Origin: Austropuccinia psidii
Lineage: Eukaryota > Basidiomycota > Pucciniomycetes > Pucciniales > Sphaerophragmiaceae
DNA: 64,000 nucleotides
Assembly (NCBI GenBank): GCA_023105745.1
Contig: JALGQZ010000004.1
Span: forward strand, 33,787,816-33,851,815
Direction of reading: 5' to 3'
Shown here piece by piece: positions 11,697-22,540 of this stretch (the stretch's first letter is position 1; each line of letters starts with the position of its first letter). Under the pieces are notes generated by a model. The model was not told the origin of the DNA. It did no database searches and saw nothing but the letters and a program-made list of their open reading frames with translations. The translations under genes and the position numbers were made by a program.

Positions 11697-12575
11697 AGGA
11701 TTTTTAAAATGGAATAAAAAGAAAAGGAATAAAAGTCAAAATCTTGATTTGAAGACGTTATAATAATCAAGATGAAAGCTTGAAATCATTATCATATTAA
11801 TTTCTTGAAGAAAAATTGAAAATAAGTAATTTTTTGCAAGTCAATCAATAAATAAATTAGTCTTGAGGGGAGTTTCAATCATAATGTTTATAAAACTCAA
11901 TAAATCAAAATGCAACTTCAGGTAAGACAATCAATAAAATTTCAAAAAGAATCTTGAAATCAATTGAACAATATCTCAAAATCAATCAAAATAAAAATTT
12001 TGAAGTAAATCAATCAATAATAAAAATCACATCAATTCTTGAGGAAAATGAGTCAATAAGTCAAATCAAATCCAATTAATTATTGAAGAAAAATAAATCA
12101 ATAATGAAATAAAAAAATGGAATCTTCAGGTAAAATGATTTCTTGAGGTCAAAAGAAAAATTATGTCAAGTAAATCAATAAATTTAAAATCAAAATGAAA
12201 ATCTTGCTGTGGATCAAAATTCTTGAAGAATATTTTGAGATGAATCTTGATAAATGAAAAATTTCTGTATGAAATGGATTTTTAATCAATCTGAAAATGA
12301 AAATTGAGCTTTTACCTAAATTAAAGATCAGTGGGATAAAAGATGACTAAAAATAGGCAACCACACAATTTTAAGAGCAAGGAGTTTTTTTAAAAAGTAT
12401 TTAATCTAAAAGATAAAATCAAATTCTGAGAGCCAAAGAGTGATTCAAAACTGAGATAATTGAAGAAATAGTCATTAAGCTCATAAGAGCGTCATAATTG
12501 AGGAATTAACAATTTTGGAGAAGAAAAATAAAATAATAAAGAATGAAAAAGTCAATTATGAGTATATAATCAGAA
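11697..12575 (-). other. AT-rich leader of copy C
   Basis: Untranslated leader between 5' LTR and gag, dominated by repeated AATCAATCAA and TTCTTGA(A/G)G words in plus reading. The same low-complexity style occurs in the leaders of H (54802-55370) and I (63732-64000). No open frame of note. Confidence 0.6.
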
Positions 12576-13973
12576 TTTCACAGTGGGCTCTTGGGGAAAA
12601 CAAGAGTGTCCTGGAACTCAGCAGTCAGGGAACTCACTTGTAAGACTCAAAAAGATTGGAGAAAAGAAATGAAAGAAATAAATTTCTCTATGAAGATATG
12701 CAAGTACAAGAGTGAGATGCAATAAGAGAAAAGGAACACGAATGGACAAAGAGCCAACCAAGGAAGTCCTTAATAACTGTTTCAACCTTCCAGAGATAAA
12801 ATGAAATTAGTAAAGGATATCACCACTAATATCCATTGACAGGTGAAGGAAAAAAAGGTGCTCAATGCCTGACTTTATATTATCAGTATTCATCTTAATG
12901 AAATGTATGAAAATAAAGATAATAAAAGAATAAAAGTATAATAATTAACTGTGGAAAAATCCCCATCATTGAAAGAGGGCTGGTATATGTGAAAATTTGG
13001 GAGCTTGAGTTCTTCAGGATTGAAAATTATCTGTATTGAACCTTTAGGCTGTATTGAATGTTTTTAAAAGAATACAGGTTGCCATCATTGAGAATGAAAT
13101 GGGTGGAATCATCTACCAAATTATTGAAAGCAAAATACAGGCCTGCGTGGAAGGAGACTGTATTTGCTTCCAGTATTCCCTTGGGGGAATACTGGAAATA
13201 TGAAAATTTCCAATGATGCCTTGATGGTGTGATTGGTCTTTTGCAAATAAAACACTTGCACTTGATCCTTGATGAACTCTCTGGATGTTTTTATTTCTTG
13301 ATGGTGTAATGAGAAGTTAGAATGACTAAATAACCTTTGGATAATGGCACCATTGGATTTCTGGTGAAAAAAGATGCATAATGCTGTGTAAAACTATTTT
13401 TGGCACTTTTGGTTAATAAAAAGAAAGATGGGTTCAGGGCTGGAAATACTGTTCTATGAATTTTTTTTGCTATTTTGGATATTTTTGGATTTCTGGCCAA
13501 AACAACCCTGAAAGGATTTAAAATGGTATTCATGCAATGAAATATGCAAAATGTTCAAATATTAAATTTAAGCCCCAAATGGACTGATATGATCATTTGA
13601 GCATATTTTCCATATTACAAGATCAAAAGCCATACTTTGGCTAAATGCACAAAATGCACAAAACTGTATTTTAATCTTAAGAAGCACGATACAGGATTCT
13701 GGGCTGTATTTCCCCAGTTTACTGAGAAATGGTCAAAAGTTCCCAAAGACAGAAAATGGCCATGCAGGAACTGATGCTTTTGGAGGGCCAGGTTGGCCCC
13801 AGATGACAAAATGGCAATAAAGGGCCATAAAATTGAAAGTGGCCAATTTCCCCAAAGACTAATGGATATGGCCAAATTGCCATAAAATGGATATGACCAA
13901 ATTACCAGGAAATGGATATGGCATTGATATGCCATAGAATGGCGTAAGAGGCTAAATATCCATGGTTGTGACA
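12576..13973 (-). repeat. 5' LTR of copy C (family 2)
   Basis: 1398 bp. The left terminus is mutated (TTTCACAG for TGTCACAG) and the right end is GGTTGTGACA, followed by the duplicated CAGCC. It is shorter than its partner at 4441, showing independent deletions since insertion. Confidence 0.88.
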
Positions 13974-14460
13974 CAGCCTTACTAATTTAGAGTAACATCA
14001 TAGCAACTGCTATGCAAACCAAAGACATTGACAGTCACAGAGAACCCAAGTTCACATCAGAAATTCAGACAAATCTCTACAATATGCTGGAAGCCGGACT
14101 TGAAATATTCACACCTTAACATACTCAAACAATAAAGGGAGTATTCAGGAGTTCATCCTCCTATGGCATAAAATGAAAAGACTATGAATGGTATAAACAT
14201 GACTGAACTACACTTATACAAGCCATACAGGTGGGTATGATACCAGCCCACGATCCATCACAAGGAGATCCTCATATCTGATAGAGAAAGGATGAAATCC
14301 TTTGCTAATAGTGGATCTGTTGAGAAAGAATGGTATTACCATCCACTCCACAATTAAAAAATTCCATTAGATGTTGAGGAAAGCATGTGATACAGCAGCA
14401 TGATGAATATCTGGGGAAAAGGGGTACAGAAAGAAGAGTGTTACATTGATTACAGAAACA
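13974..14460 (+). pseudogene. Copy B: decayed family-1 integrase, middle part
   Basis: Continues the integrase of copy B after the copy C insertion. It parallels 26720-27180 of copy A, with a recognisable GACAGTCACAGAGAACCCAA (SDRDPK region) near 14028-14050, then the region around the catalytic Glu. Riddled with stops. Confidence 0.7.
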
Positions 14461-15115
14461 ATCAAAAAGCACATGATCTCCGCACTATTTCAGAGTGGGG
14501 GGTCCCCCAGAACCATCCTGAATAGACCCTAGCCTGTTTTATTGGCACAATCAAAGCAACCAATCAGAAAAGGCTACAAAATCAAGGTTGAATTTCCTTG
14601 ATCATTTCTAGTATTATTGGTCACAGTTTCATCTTCTGTGACAGGACCTCCAGGGTAAGTATGACTCTAATCCAAAACTAACTCCCACAGATGGGAAACC
14701 CTGTTCAGAATAAGGGGAATCAGATTCACAACAGTCTTGTATAAGCTGCCATAAGAGTTATGGGTCATCACTCTCAAGAACCTTCTTTCAGCAGCTTTTT
14801 CAAATCCCAAATTTCACACTAAATTTCCCTTAACAAGTTCGTAATCCACCTGCGACATTGAGCCTTTATCTTCTCTCAACTTGATACCAGAAACTGTCAA
14901 AGTGCACTTGATATCTTCACTGAGAGTCATGTTTGAACAGGGAATCCCCAACCACCACCATTACTAGACCCTGACTGTTTAATTGGAGGAATCCTCACTA
15001 CCAAGCATAAAATTCTACTGAATCTAGGTTGAATTTTTTTGATATGTTCTAACAGTATGAGTCACAGTTACACCTCCTGTGAAATAGAGATATGAAAAAG
15101 CTTACCACAAACTTG
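14461..15115. repeat. Insert bearing a diverged direct repeat of about 170 bp
   Basis: This stretch interrupts the integrase of copy B. Two related segments lie at about 14474-14641 and 14909-15084. Both begin TGAT(C/A)TC and share TAGACCCT and AGGTTGAATTT; they end CTTCTGTGACA and CTCCTGTGAAA. About 270 bp lie between them. The layout resembles a very short LTR element without genes, but I could not fix exact ends or a target duplication. A plain duplication is the alternative. Confidence 0.45.
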
Positions 15116-15287
15116 ACTTCAGAAGGGTGACCAACTATTGGTTTCCACATTAAGCTTTAATAACCTCAAAGGTTATAATAAAATTAGAGACTCATTTTTA
15201 GGACCATCAACTATCACCATATTGATAGGGAAAAATGCAGTAGAGGTCAGAGTTACAAGAAATCCTCCAGGTAATGCCCTTTATTCC
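15116..15287 (+). pseudogene. Copy B: integrase C-terminal fragment
   Basis: The plus-strand frame encodes VSTLSFNNLKGYNKIRDSF and [11 protein letters not shown], matching the integrase C-terminal barrel of copy A (27236-27360). It is cut off after about 55 residues by the 5' LTR of copy D at 15288. Confidence 0.8.
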
Positions 15288-16679
15288 TGTCATAATGTGA
15301 CTCAAAACCAGAGGAAAAGAATGACAGCCAAAATACCAGAAACAAAATGTAATTCAAAATACCATCAAAAATGGAACTGAGCCAAAAACAGCTCAAAAAC
15401 GTTCTTAAGCAAAATTAGAGCTTACTTTCTCAAAATATATTACCCTCATAACCATAAGACAAGGAACACCAAAGTTATTCATTCTCAAAGCAAGAACTGG
15501 ACACAAAGATTCAATTCCATGTCTCATTTTAAATTGAGAGAAAGAGACAGAACCCCATCAAAGGGGTGTCCAAATTAAAGCCCCAAATCATGGCTATCCA
15601 AGTGTTTTATCCATATCAAGTTAGCACCAAAACTGCAGACATTATAGCAGGAACCAATTCAAATAAGGGAGAAGATAATATTCACCTCTCATATAGCTGC
15701 TACATTTTTACTGTGAGATACCCAAAGTGAGGTCATTTTGGAAAGATAAAAATTGGGGCTATCTGATGGTGCAATCAATTTGTTCATTAGTAATCTAGAA
15801 TAGAAGTTGTGGAGAAACCAAAATCCATACAGGATTTAAGAGAAATCAATATCTGAACAATGGATATTAAATGTCACATTACTTTGCAAAATATAATTTC
15901 CCCATACCAAAAAAGCTACCATTGTGTAGAGCTCATTCAGGGATACACAATGAACCAAACTTGATCTCATTATCTTAGAAACTAACAAAGGTATGGCAGT
16001 TCTGAGCTTACAATCCCACAGTTAGGCCAATACACATTGACTGTGGGATGCTTTCCCATATCCTTTTAAATGAGATATCAATTCTACAAAGGAGCCTGTT
16101 TCTCCTCCAATAGCTCACAGTTTAGAAATCATGGGGTCCCCATACAGGTTCTGTACATAATTCTATGCTTCATACATACTAGAAGAAAGCTATGTATTCC
16201 CTGAATGAAATTTTAACCCTTTATTAGTGAGACCTTCCCAGATGTGGTATAAAAACCACATTTCAGCCTAATGAAGGGTATAAAGGGTGTGAAATTCCCA
16301 CATCTCTGTACTTTGATGGGAAAAAATCTTCACTTCCTCTTTGTGGGAAGGATTAATGGTCCTTCCACCCCATTTCAGGATAAAAAGGGATCCCCAAACT
16401 GCTCTTGAATTCCTATGCACTACAGCTTTTTAACAAAGGTTATGCTCTTGAAAAATAATCAACTATAATTTTCATGCTAGTTTTGGTAGTATTTATCATA
16501 ATAAACCAATTTATAAATCTGCATTCATGGCTTTCAACAGTACTCACCACCACTATTCCCCAATAGTAAAGCCCTGAATATTAGTATTAAATCATTTTTT
16601 GTTATTATTGTCCATGTCACAGTCAGATTTAAAGTAGTGAATACCTTCATCATTACTTCATGCCAGAGTTGGCTTGACA
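15288..16679 (+). repeat. 5' LTR of copy D (family 1)
   Basis: 1392 bp from TGTCATAATGTGACTC (first block mutated) to GGCTTGACA. It is followed by TTTTGGTGGCTTGAGTG, a decayed form of the primer-binding region seen in A and J. Confidence 0.88.
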
Positions 16680-16737
16680 TTTTGGTGGCTTGAGTGTCTT
16701 TTTTACCTTATTTTTGGACTTTTGGGTGTAAAAGTTA

Positions 16738-17298
16738 GTAATTTCTCTTATTTTTGTATTTCAATTTACCATTATTACTTTTTTGGAGTTTAAACTCTCT
16801 CAATAAAAGTAATAATATATGAAATATCATATCTTATAATTTTTTATGTGATATGTAACCATATGCCACTGTTTTTTATATGGATTTTTGATGTGGTTAA
16901 TTAAAATTCAATTACCACAATTGTATTTTGGGAATTTTTGTGATATAAAAGACACAAGAATTGAATGGCTCTTCTCTTTTATTAAGAAAAATACCTCTTT
17001 ACTGTAATTAACAGTCTCAAAGACATGGTTGGGCATATTCATAATGTCAATTTTTCATTACAGAGCGACTTATAAGATTATTCTTGTTGATTACAAGATA
17101 ATATGTGATATATTTGGGATATGATAGTAGACTACACATCCACAAAACAGTGTTTTTGAAGTTGAATTGATAATTTCAATTACACATTCTCATAAAAGGG
17201 TACAATAAAAACATATGTTGTACCAGAGGCCATTCATAGACATGCAAAGGGCATTAAAGGAAGTCTTAACTGACATAAGTCCTCATCCTTGGTTCCAG
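16738..17298 (+). other. Predicted intron 1 of copy D
   Basis: Donor AAGTTA/GTAATT with the exon ending in A at 16737. Acceptor TTGGTTCCAG/TGGAGG with the exon starting at 17299. Joining gives A+TG, an ATG in frame with ORF1, as in four other copies. The donor is weaker than in J, consistent with decay. Confidence 0.45.
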
Positions 17299-18001
17299 TG
17301 GAGGAAAATTTCATACCAATTGAGACCCAGTCACAGGTAAATGAAGCAGTGGCACCCTCAGAAACAGACATGCAGAAGGGAAAAGGGAGAGGCACAGTGA
17401 AAGCCTCATATTCAACAAAACATGGAAACCAATTCCCACCCAGAGGAGTAGAAAACCACAAAACTCTGCATCCATACAAGGTCAACCAGCCTTGATGAAT
17501 TTTACAGGGAAGATTACTATAGTTAACCCAGCTATAACCTCTAAAGGAAAATTTCCTAAAGCAGCCAAAAACAGATCTGTACAAGGCACAGTCAAAGGTG
17601 AATACTGTAAAAACGTAAACTTTTTTACTTCTTGAAAGCAATAATATCTCTGCTGTACACCTCAGTAATTTTGAAATCCCAGGAGCCAGTAAGACAGCAG
17701 ACCAGGGCTGTTCAGAAACGGGATATCAGGGTCTGGACAACATAGTGAATGGCAGGACACTGAGGGAAGTCATACCCATGCTGCCATTCAACCTCAAATT
17801 CAACAAGAACCTCAAAACAGAACACTGAAAGAATATGCTTCAAGTTCTTCAGCTCCAACAACTTCTCAAAGATATATCACAATAGAGCATAAACAACAAG
17901 AGGTTCAAAATAGATTAACACTGGGAACAAATTGGAGCAGCTTTCAAGGAAATCTATCTCAAAGAGATACCCTTTAAAGACCTTATGGTAATCACCAAAG
18001 G
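17299..18001 (+). pseudogene. Accessory ORF1, 5' part, copy D
   Basis: Exon 1 (17299-17597) encodes a basic segment with FIPIETQSQVNEAVAPSETD. It is joined through a 68-bp predicted intron (17598-17665, GTGAAT...CCTCAG) to exon 2. The exon-2 frame then shows MLPFNLKFNKNLK and KEIPFKDLMVITKG with several stops. The gag ATG that should lie in the intron has become ATC. The frame is cut at 18001 by solo LTR M and resumes at 29543. Confidence 0.75.
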
Positions 18002-19066
18002 TGTCAGCCTGTGACTCAAAACCAGAGCACAAAAATGATAACCAAAATACCATAAATGAATGATATAGTAAAATACCACCAAAACATGGAGCTAAGCCAG
18101 ACAGCTAGAAATGTGTCATAATGAAGAGGAACTGCACTTGTTTTCAAATATACATATCCTGTAATCATAGGAAAAAGAAAAAAAACATTACTTCTCAAAA
18201 TAAGAACTGAGAATAAACCTTAAGCTTCACCTCTGATATTAACTCCAGAGAAAGAGGCTGAACCCCATCAAACGGGTGTGTAAATTGAAGCTCCCAACCA
18301 GGGCTATGCAATGGTACTAGAAATGATGAGCTAGCATCAGAACTACTGATGTTATGGCCAAAAATAAGTTGGATAAGGGTGAATAAAATATTGACCTTCC
18401 ATATGGCTTTTACAGTTTGAGTGTGAGATGCACAAAGTGGGGTAATTTTGCAAAGATAGAAATAGGGACTATCTGATTGTTCCCTCCATTTCCTCATAGC
18501 CCATTTATAGCCAAAGTTATGGAGAAAACAAGCTCCATATAGGATCTGAGAAAAATCCATATCTGAACAATGAATATTGAAAGTGGTATAACTTTGACAT
18601 ATTTGATATTATCCATACCAAATGAGGTACCATTGTTAAGGGCTTAACTAGGGCTACACAATGAACCAAATTTGAGCTCATTATATTAGAACCTGACAAA
18701 GCTATACCAGCTTTTAGGTTAAATTCCCACAGCTGGGCCAATATGCCTTTATTGTGGGATACTTTCCCATATCCTTGAATATGAGGTTTAAATTATACAA
18801 AGGAGCTTATTTATCTCTCAATACCCCATAGTTTTTTCAATAGGGGGTACCTATATGTCATACATGTCAGAAGAGGGCCATGTTATCCCCAGGTCTAACC
18901 TTTTATCTTTTATGGGTGAAAACTGCACATATGTGTTTCTAAAACCACAACTGAGGCCAATCCAGGGCATACATAATCTTTTAAGCCACAGGTTAGTCCC
19001 TGGAAGAGAAATATGCTTACTTCCTCTATGTGAGCTGGTCTGAAGGACCTTTCCACCCAGTTTCAG
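18002..19066 (+). repeat. Solo LTR M, left part (family 1)
   Basis: Begins TGTCAGCCTGTGACTC and follows the family-1 LTR up to CCACCCAGTTTCAG, where copy A is inserted. The remainder is at 29216-29542. ORF1 of copy D continues on both sides, so only an LTR is left here, the usual product of recombination between the two LTRs of an element. Its own target duplication is not clean. Confidence 0.85.
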
Positions 19067-20571
19067 TGTCAGCCTGTGACTCAAAACAGAGCACTAGCAT
19101 GACATCCAACATACCATAAATAATGGTATGACAAGTATTGAACAAACATAGTCAATACAGGTAATAAATAAGAGGAAAAAATCCTCTTAAATTAAACACC
19201 AACCTTATCCAAACAGAATAAGGAAACCTAGAGGAGAATAAACAAGTCAAAACCCTTATTTTCACCTCTCATCTAACTTATGCATATTTAAGTTATCCTA
19301 TACCAAAATGGTATTTTTCTTAAAGCTCCCATAGAGAGCTACACAATGATAACATCCATGCTGTTGTAACACCACTACAACTGGAGATACCATATGACCT
19401 TTATTTTAAAACCAAGACCCCCCTGAAAGTCAAAGAGGGCTTGTACAAAACTGTACAAAAGTATAACCAAATTAAAGATATAAACAAGAGCTTTAATTTG
19501 AGATACATTAGACCTCTGTATCTCTTCAATTGACTGAGGGATCTTGGTTCAAAGGTTTAACAACCAAAAATACAGATATTCTGAAAACAAGAAAGTAAAC
19601 AAACCCCTGTATCTTTGGCATACACTCATACAACTGTACAGTGTAATATACCAAACTGTAGAGCTAATCAAGCCCTACAAAACTGTATCATCAGAATACA
19701 AATCTCTTCCAAATTGGAGAAGATATCTGGCATGGAAGTTTTTGAAGCCTCATACTGATGTACAAAATTACATCCAAAAACTTAAAACCCTTATAGCTTT
19801 TGCTATTTGAAAGAAGGGTAACCATGAAGCATACCAAATTGAAGAGCTCATTAAGCCCTTCAATTCTGTGCTCTTGGATTCTTGATATCTCAAAAACTGA
19901 CTAAGATATCTTGGTTGGAAGTATTTTGACCAATACTGGCCTGTACCAAACCTGTACCAACCAGTACTGGCTTGATACTTAAAATAATGGTTGTTTAAAG
20001 CTTAAACCCGCCCAGAATGACTAATATTGATCATACAGACACCAGAAAAACGTCATCCAAGTGCTGACGTTGCAAGTGAAAAGTTTTTTCACCCTGTATT
20101 GACCCAGAATGATCATTTGTGGTGCTAAAACCACAATTCTGCCTCTATTGACGTCAGAATTGAGGATCCAGAACCACAGATTGACCATTGGAGGGAAAGT
20201 TTTCACTCCACTGACGTGTGAAGAGTTAATAACTCTTGACAGTCTTGAAAGATATAAAAAGAAGTGTTTTTTCCTTGAAAACCCATCATTATTTTATTAT
20301 TATCCATATTCTTACGTGACAAAACTGTTATCAATCAGTAGTGCCCTTAGAATTATTATTAAAAGATATAATTAGAACATAATTATTGTAGTACCTCTTC
20401 ACAGTCAAAGATATTAGAGTATTGCAACCCAGGTCCTCAATAGACTCATCACCACTGTTACCACATAGCAGTAGGACCTGAAGATTTAATTTTATTTGTT
20501 TTTGACGTGTCACAGTCATAATACTAGCTTTTAACTACATTTTATAGCTACTATATAGACTCACCCTGACA
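19067..20571 (+). repeat. 5' LTR of copy A
   Basis: 1505 bp, TGTCAGCCTGTGACTC...CACCCTGACA. The open frames of 60-90 codons inside it recur in the 3' LTR only because the two LTRs are nearly identical. The first two thirds appear free of CG dinucleotides; the last third holds a cluster of ACGT-core motifs and a TATA box. Confidence 0.95.
20049..20260 (+). promoter_or_regulatory. Candidate LTR promoter: ACGT-core motifs and TATA box
   Basis: AACGTCAT (20049), TGACGT (20065), the palindrome TGACGTCA (20149-20156) and TGACGTG (20212) precede TATAAAAA at 20253-20260. TTACGTGAC (20312) and TGACGTG (20503) follow. TGACGTCA is the known binding palindrome of CREB/ATF-type bZIP factors. In the 3' LTR the palindrome is kept at 28793-28800 and TATAAAAA at 28897-28904. 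Confidence 0.5.
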
Positions 20572-20574
20572 TTT

Positions 20575-20590
20575 TGGGGGCCTGGCCGTG
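20575..20590 (+). promoter_or_regulatory. Candidate primer-binding site of copy A
   Basis: TGGGGGCCTGGCCGTG begins three bases after the LTR end. It is identical to that of copy J and close to TGGGGGCCCAGCC in copy F, although the LTRs of F are unrelated. Confidence 0.55.
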
Positions 20591-20667
20591 GTTTTTCAAC
20601 CTTATTGGACGTGTTTTGAACTGAATTAGGCGTAAAATTCAGCTATTTAAAAGGTATTTTACTAACA

Positions 20668-21443
20668 GTGAGTAAAATTTCTAATTTATCTTATTTTATA
20701 TTATTATCATTTGTTGTATAATATAGCATCATATATTATATACACAATTTTTTTTTCCTCCAAAAATATATATTACAAAATATTTTTGTTGAGAGTAAGA
20801 GTACAAATCCTCTTTTTCATTATATTGCAATAATTTTCACGAAATTTGATAATAATACAACAGTATTATTTAAATATCAATATAAATAATAATATACAAA
20901 CAGTATATTATTTATTTTACTATTCTTTTTCACCAAAGTGCGTGAAAATTAATAAAGAAACATTTATTAATGAATAATTAATAAATATTAAATAATAAAA
21001 TAATTTTTTATTATTTATAAGGAATATTTTAATTGAATATTTCCTTTAAAACAAGACATCACTCAAATTGACGTGAAAACTTGTAATTAATTGATAATTT
21101 AAATCAAAATCAAGTGTTAAAATAAATATTATTTACAATATTTATAATAACAAATCAAATTTACTATAATTTAATGAATTTGACGTGTTTATATAAAAAC
21201 ACAATAATATCCAATTGAATCATTCACAAAACACTTGGATATTATAGTTTTCACTTATAAAACATAAGTAAAAAACTCAAAAAACTGTTATTCTTCAATA
21301 AAAAACATATAAAAATAATAAAACAAAAAACAAAAAAACATATAATACCTAAAAACTTTGAAAAATAACAGTAGAATTGAATATAATTATTTTGTTTTAT
21401 CATAAAATACTGATATACAATCTGAAATATCTTTTCTGAATAG
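20668..21443 (+). other. Predicted intron 1 of copy A
   Basis: Donor ACTAACA/GTGAGT (exon ends in A at 20667) and acceptor TTTTCTGAATAG/TGGAAA (exon starts at 21444). The 776-bp intron is very AT-rich, as typical for introns. Its removal makes ATG from A+TG. The ORF1 frame has a TGA just upstream (21437-21439) and no ATG of its own near its start, so without this splice it would have no normal start codon. Confidence 0.55.
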
Positions 21444-22540
21444 TGGAAAAAGACTATATTCCATTAAAAACCCAGTCACAAGGAAATCCATCTGTGACAG
21501 CATCAGAAGACAGAGAGGTGCTGCCAAAAACCAAGGGCAAGCAGAAAAGACACAGTGAAGTGACAATCAACTCAAAATATTGGACACCAATAGCGGTGCC
21601 AAGGGCCAAAAAACCCAGAAAAGCTCCAACAAAACCAGTTGGATCACCAAAACAAATTGAAAAACAGAAAATCACTGTTATCAACCCAGTTGTAAACTCT
21701 AAAGGCAAATTGCCAAAGAGTATAGATCATAAATTTGTACAAGGGCCTGCTAAAGGTAAATAAACCTTCAAACATACAACATTTTTCATTGTCTGTCATT
21801 TTTTAACATTGTTAACATGACACCTCCACTTCTTAGAGATCTTGGATTCCCAAGAAATCAACCAGAACACTGGCCAAGAAGACACAGAGGAAGGAGACAG
21901 CCAATCACTGGATCAAATGACCAGAAAAGGACTTACCATCAGGGAACTCCTACCCAAGGTCTTATTCCAAATCAAATTCAACCTAGAAGTCCAACCAGGA
22001 GATTGGACAGATGCAGAACAGGTCCTTCAAATACACAAACTACTGAAAGACCTCTTCACATGGAGCATGGACAACAAAATGTTCACTATGGCAGCATCAT
22101 GGGCAGAAGTGGGGATAACAACTCAGAAGATCTGTCTCAAGCAAATGGCTTGGATGGAGCTTATGACAGAAATGCAAGGTTGGAATCCCAACAAGAATTT
22201 CAAACTCTAAGAAGAAAGAGCAATCAGAATCAAAGAGAACCAGGCAGCCATACAAGCCATAGAGAGATCTTGGCACAAGGAAGAGCCCAGTCAGATTCAG
22301 GTACCCCCAGAAATGGAAGGAGAAGCCCCATCTTCCCCACAACAATCCAGCAGTTCCAGGCATTACAAGCCAAAGGAAACTTCATCCAAGGCTCCCCAAC
22401 CATTCCAGGTAGTTTCCAACAGGAGAAAAGGAGCCCAAGGGAGAAACAAAACTTCTTTCAACCAGAGGAAGAAGGAAGCAGACCCAGTGATGAAAAAGCT
22501 GATGTACTTAGTCCAAGAAGTACACAAAAGCAAAAAATAG
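21444..22540 (+). CDS. Accessory ORF1, predicted spliced gene with one nonsense codon (copy A)
   Basis: Exon 1 is 21444-21755 and encodes about 104 basic residues (KGKQKRHSEV, PRAKKPRKAP, ending QGPAKGK). An 81-bp intron (21756-21836) is removed in phase 1, restoring a GAG codon. Exon 2 runs 21837-22540 and includes EVQPGDWTDAEQVLQIHKLL and LLKDLFTWSMDNKMF, then a Ser/Gln-rich stretch and a Lys-rich end (VQEVHKSKK). A TAA at 22208-22210 breaks it where copy J has a sense codon. Exon 2 lies wholly inside the gag reading frame, which is in the -1 register. No known domain recognised. Close in size to ORF1 of J and F. Confidence 0.65.
21756..21836 (+). other. Predicted intron 2 of copy A, containing the gag start codon
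   Basis: Donor AAAG/GTAAAT, acceptor CACTTCTTAG/AGATC, with TTAACATTGTTAAC as a possible branch region. The gag ATG at 21817-21819 is 17 bases before the acceptor, so splicing removes it. Confidence 0.6.

Larger units (their letters stand above)
4441..13973 (-). mobile_element. Copy C: complete but decayed family-2 chromovirus
   Basis: A full-length Ty3/Gypsy element on the minus strand with both LTRs (4441-5917 and 12576-13973). The 5-bp target duplication CAGCC is perfect at 4436-4440 and 13974-13978. From right to left the interior holds a leader, gag, protease, RT, RNase H, integrase and chromodomain, all with many stops and frameshifts. It inserted into the integrase of copy B, which reads on across the site. 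The two LTRs differ strongly in length and sequence, so the insertion is old. Confidence 0.93.

Noticed and set aside
11800..12200. CRISPR-like or satellite array from repeated AATCAATCAA words
   Set aside because: Irregular spacing and no defined unit; it is low-complexity leader sequence shared with copies H and I.
19544..20375. Open frames of 88 codons in the LTR, repeated at 28187-29019
   Set aside because: They recur only because the two LTRs of copy A are copies of each other; other family-1 LTRs do not keep them.
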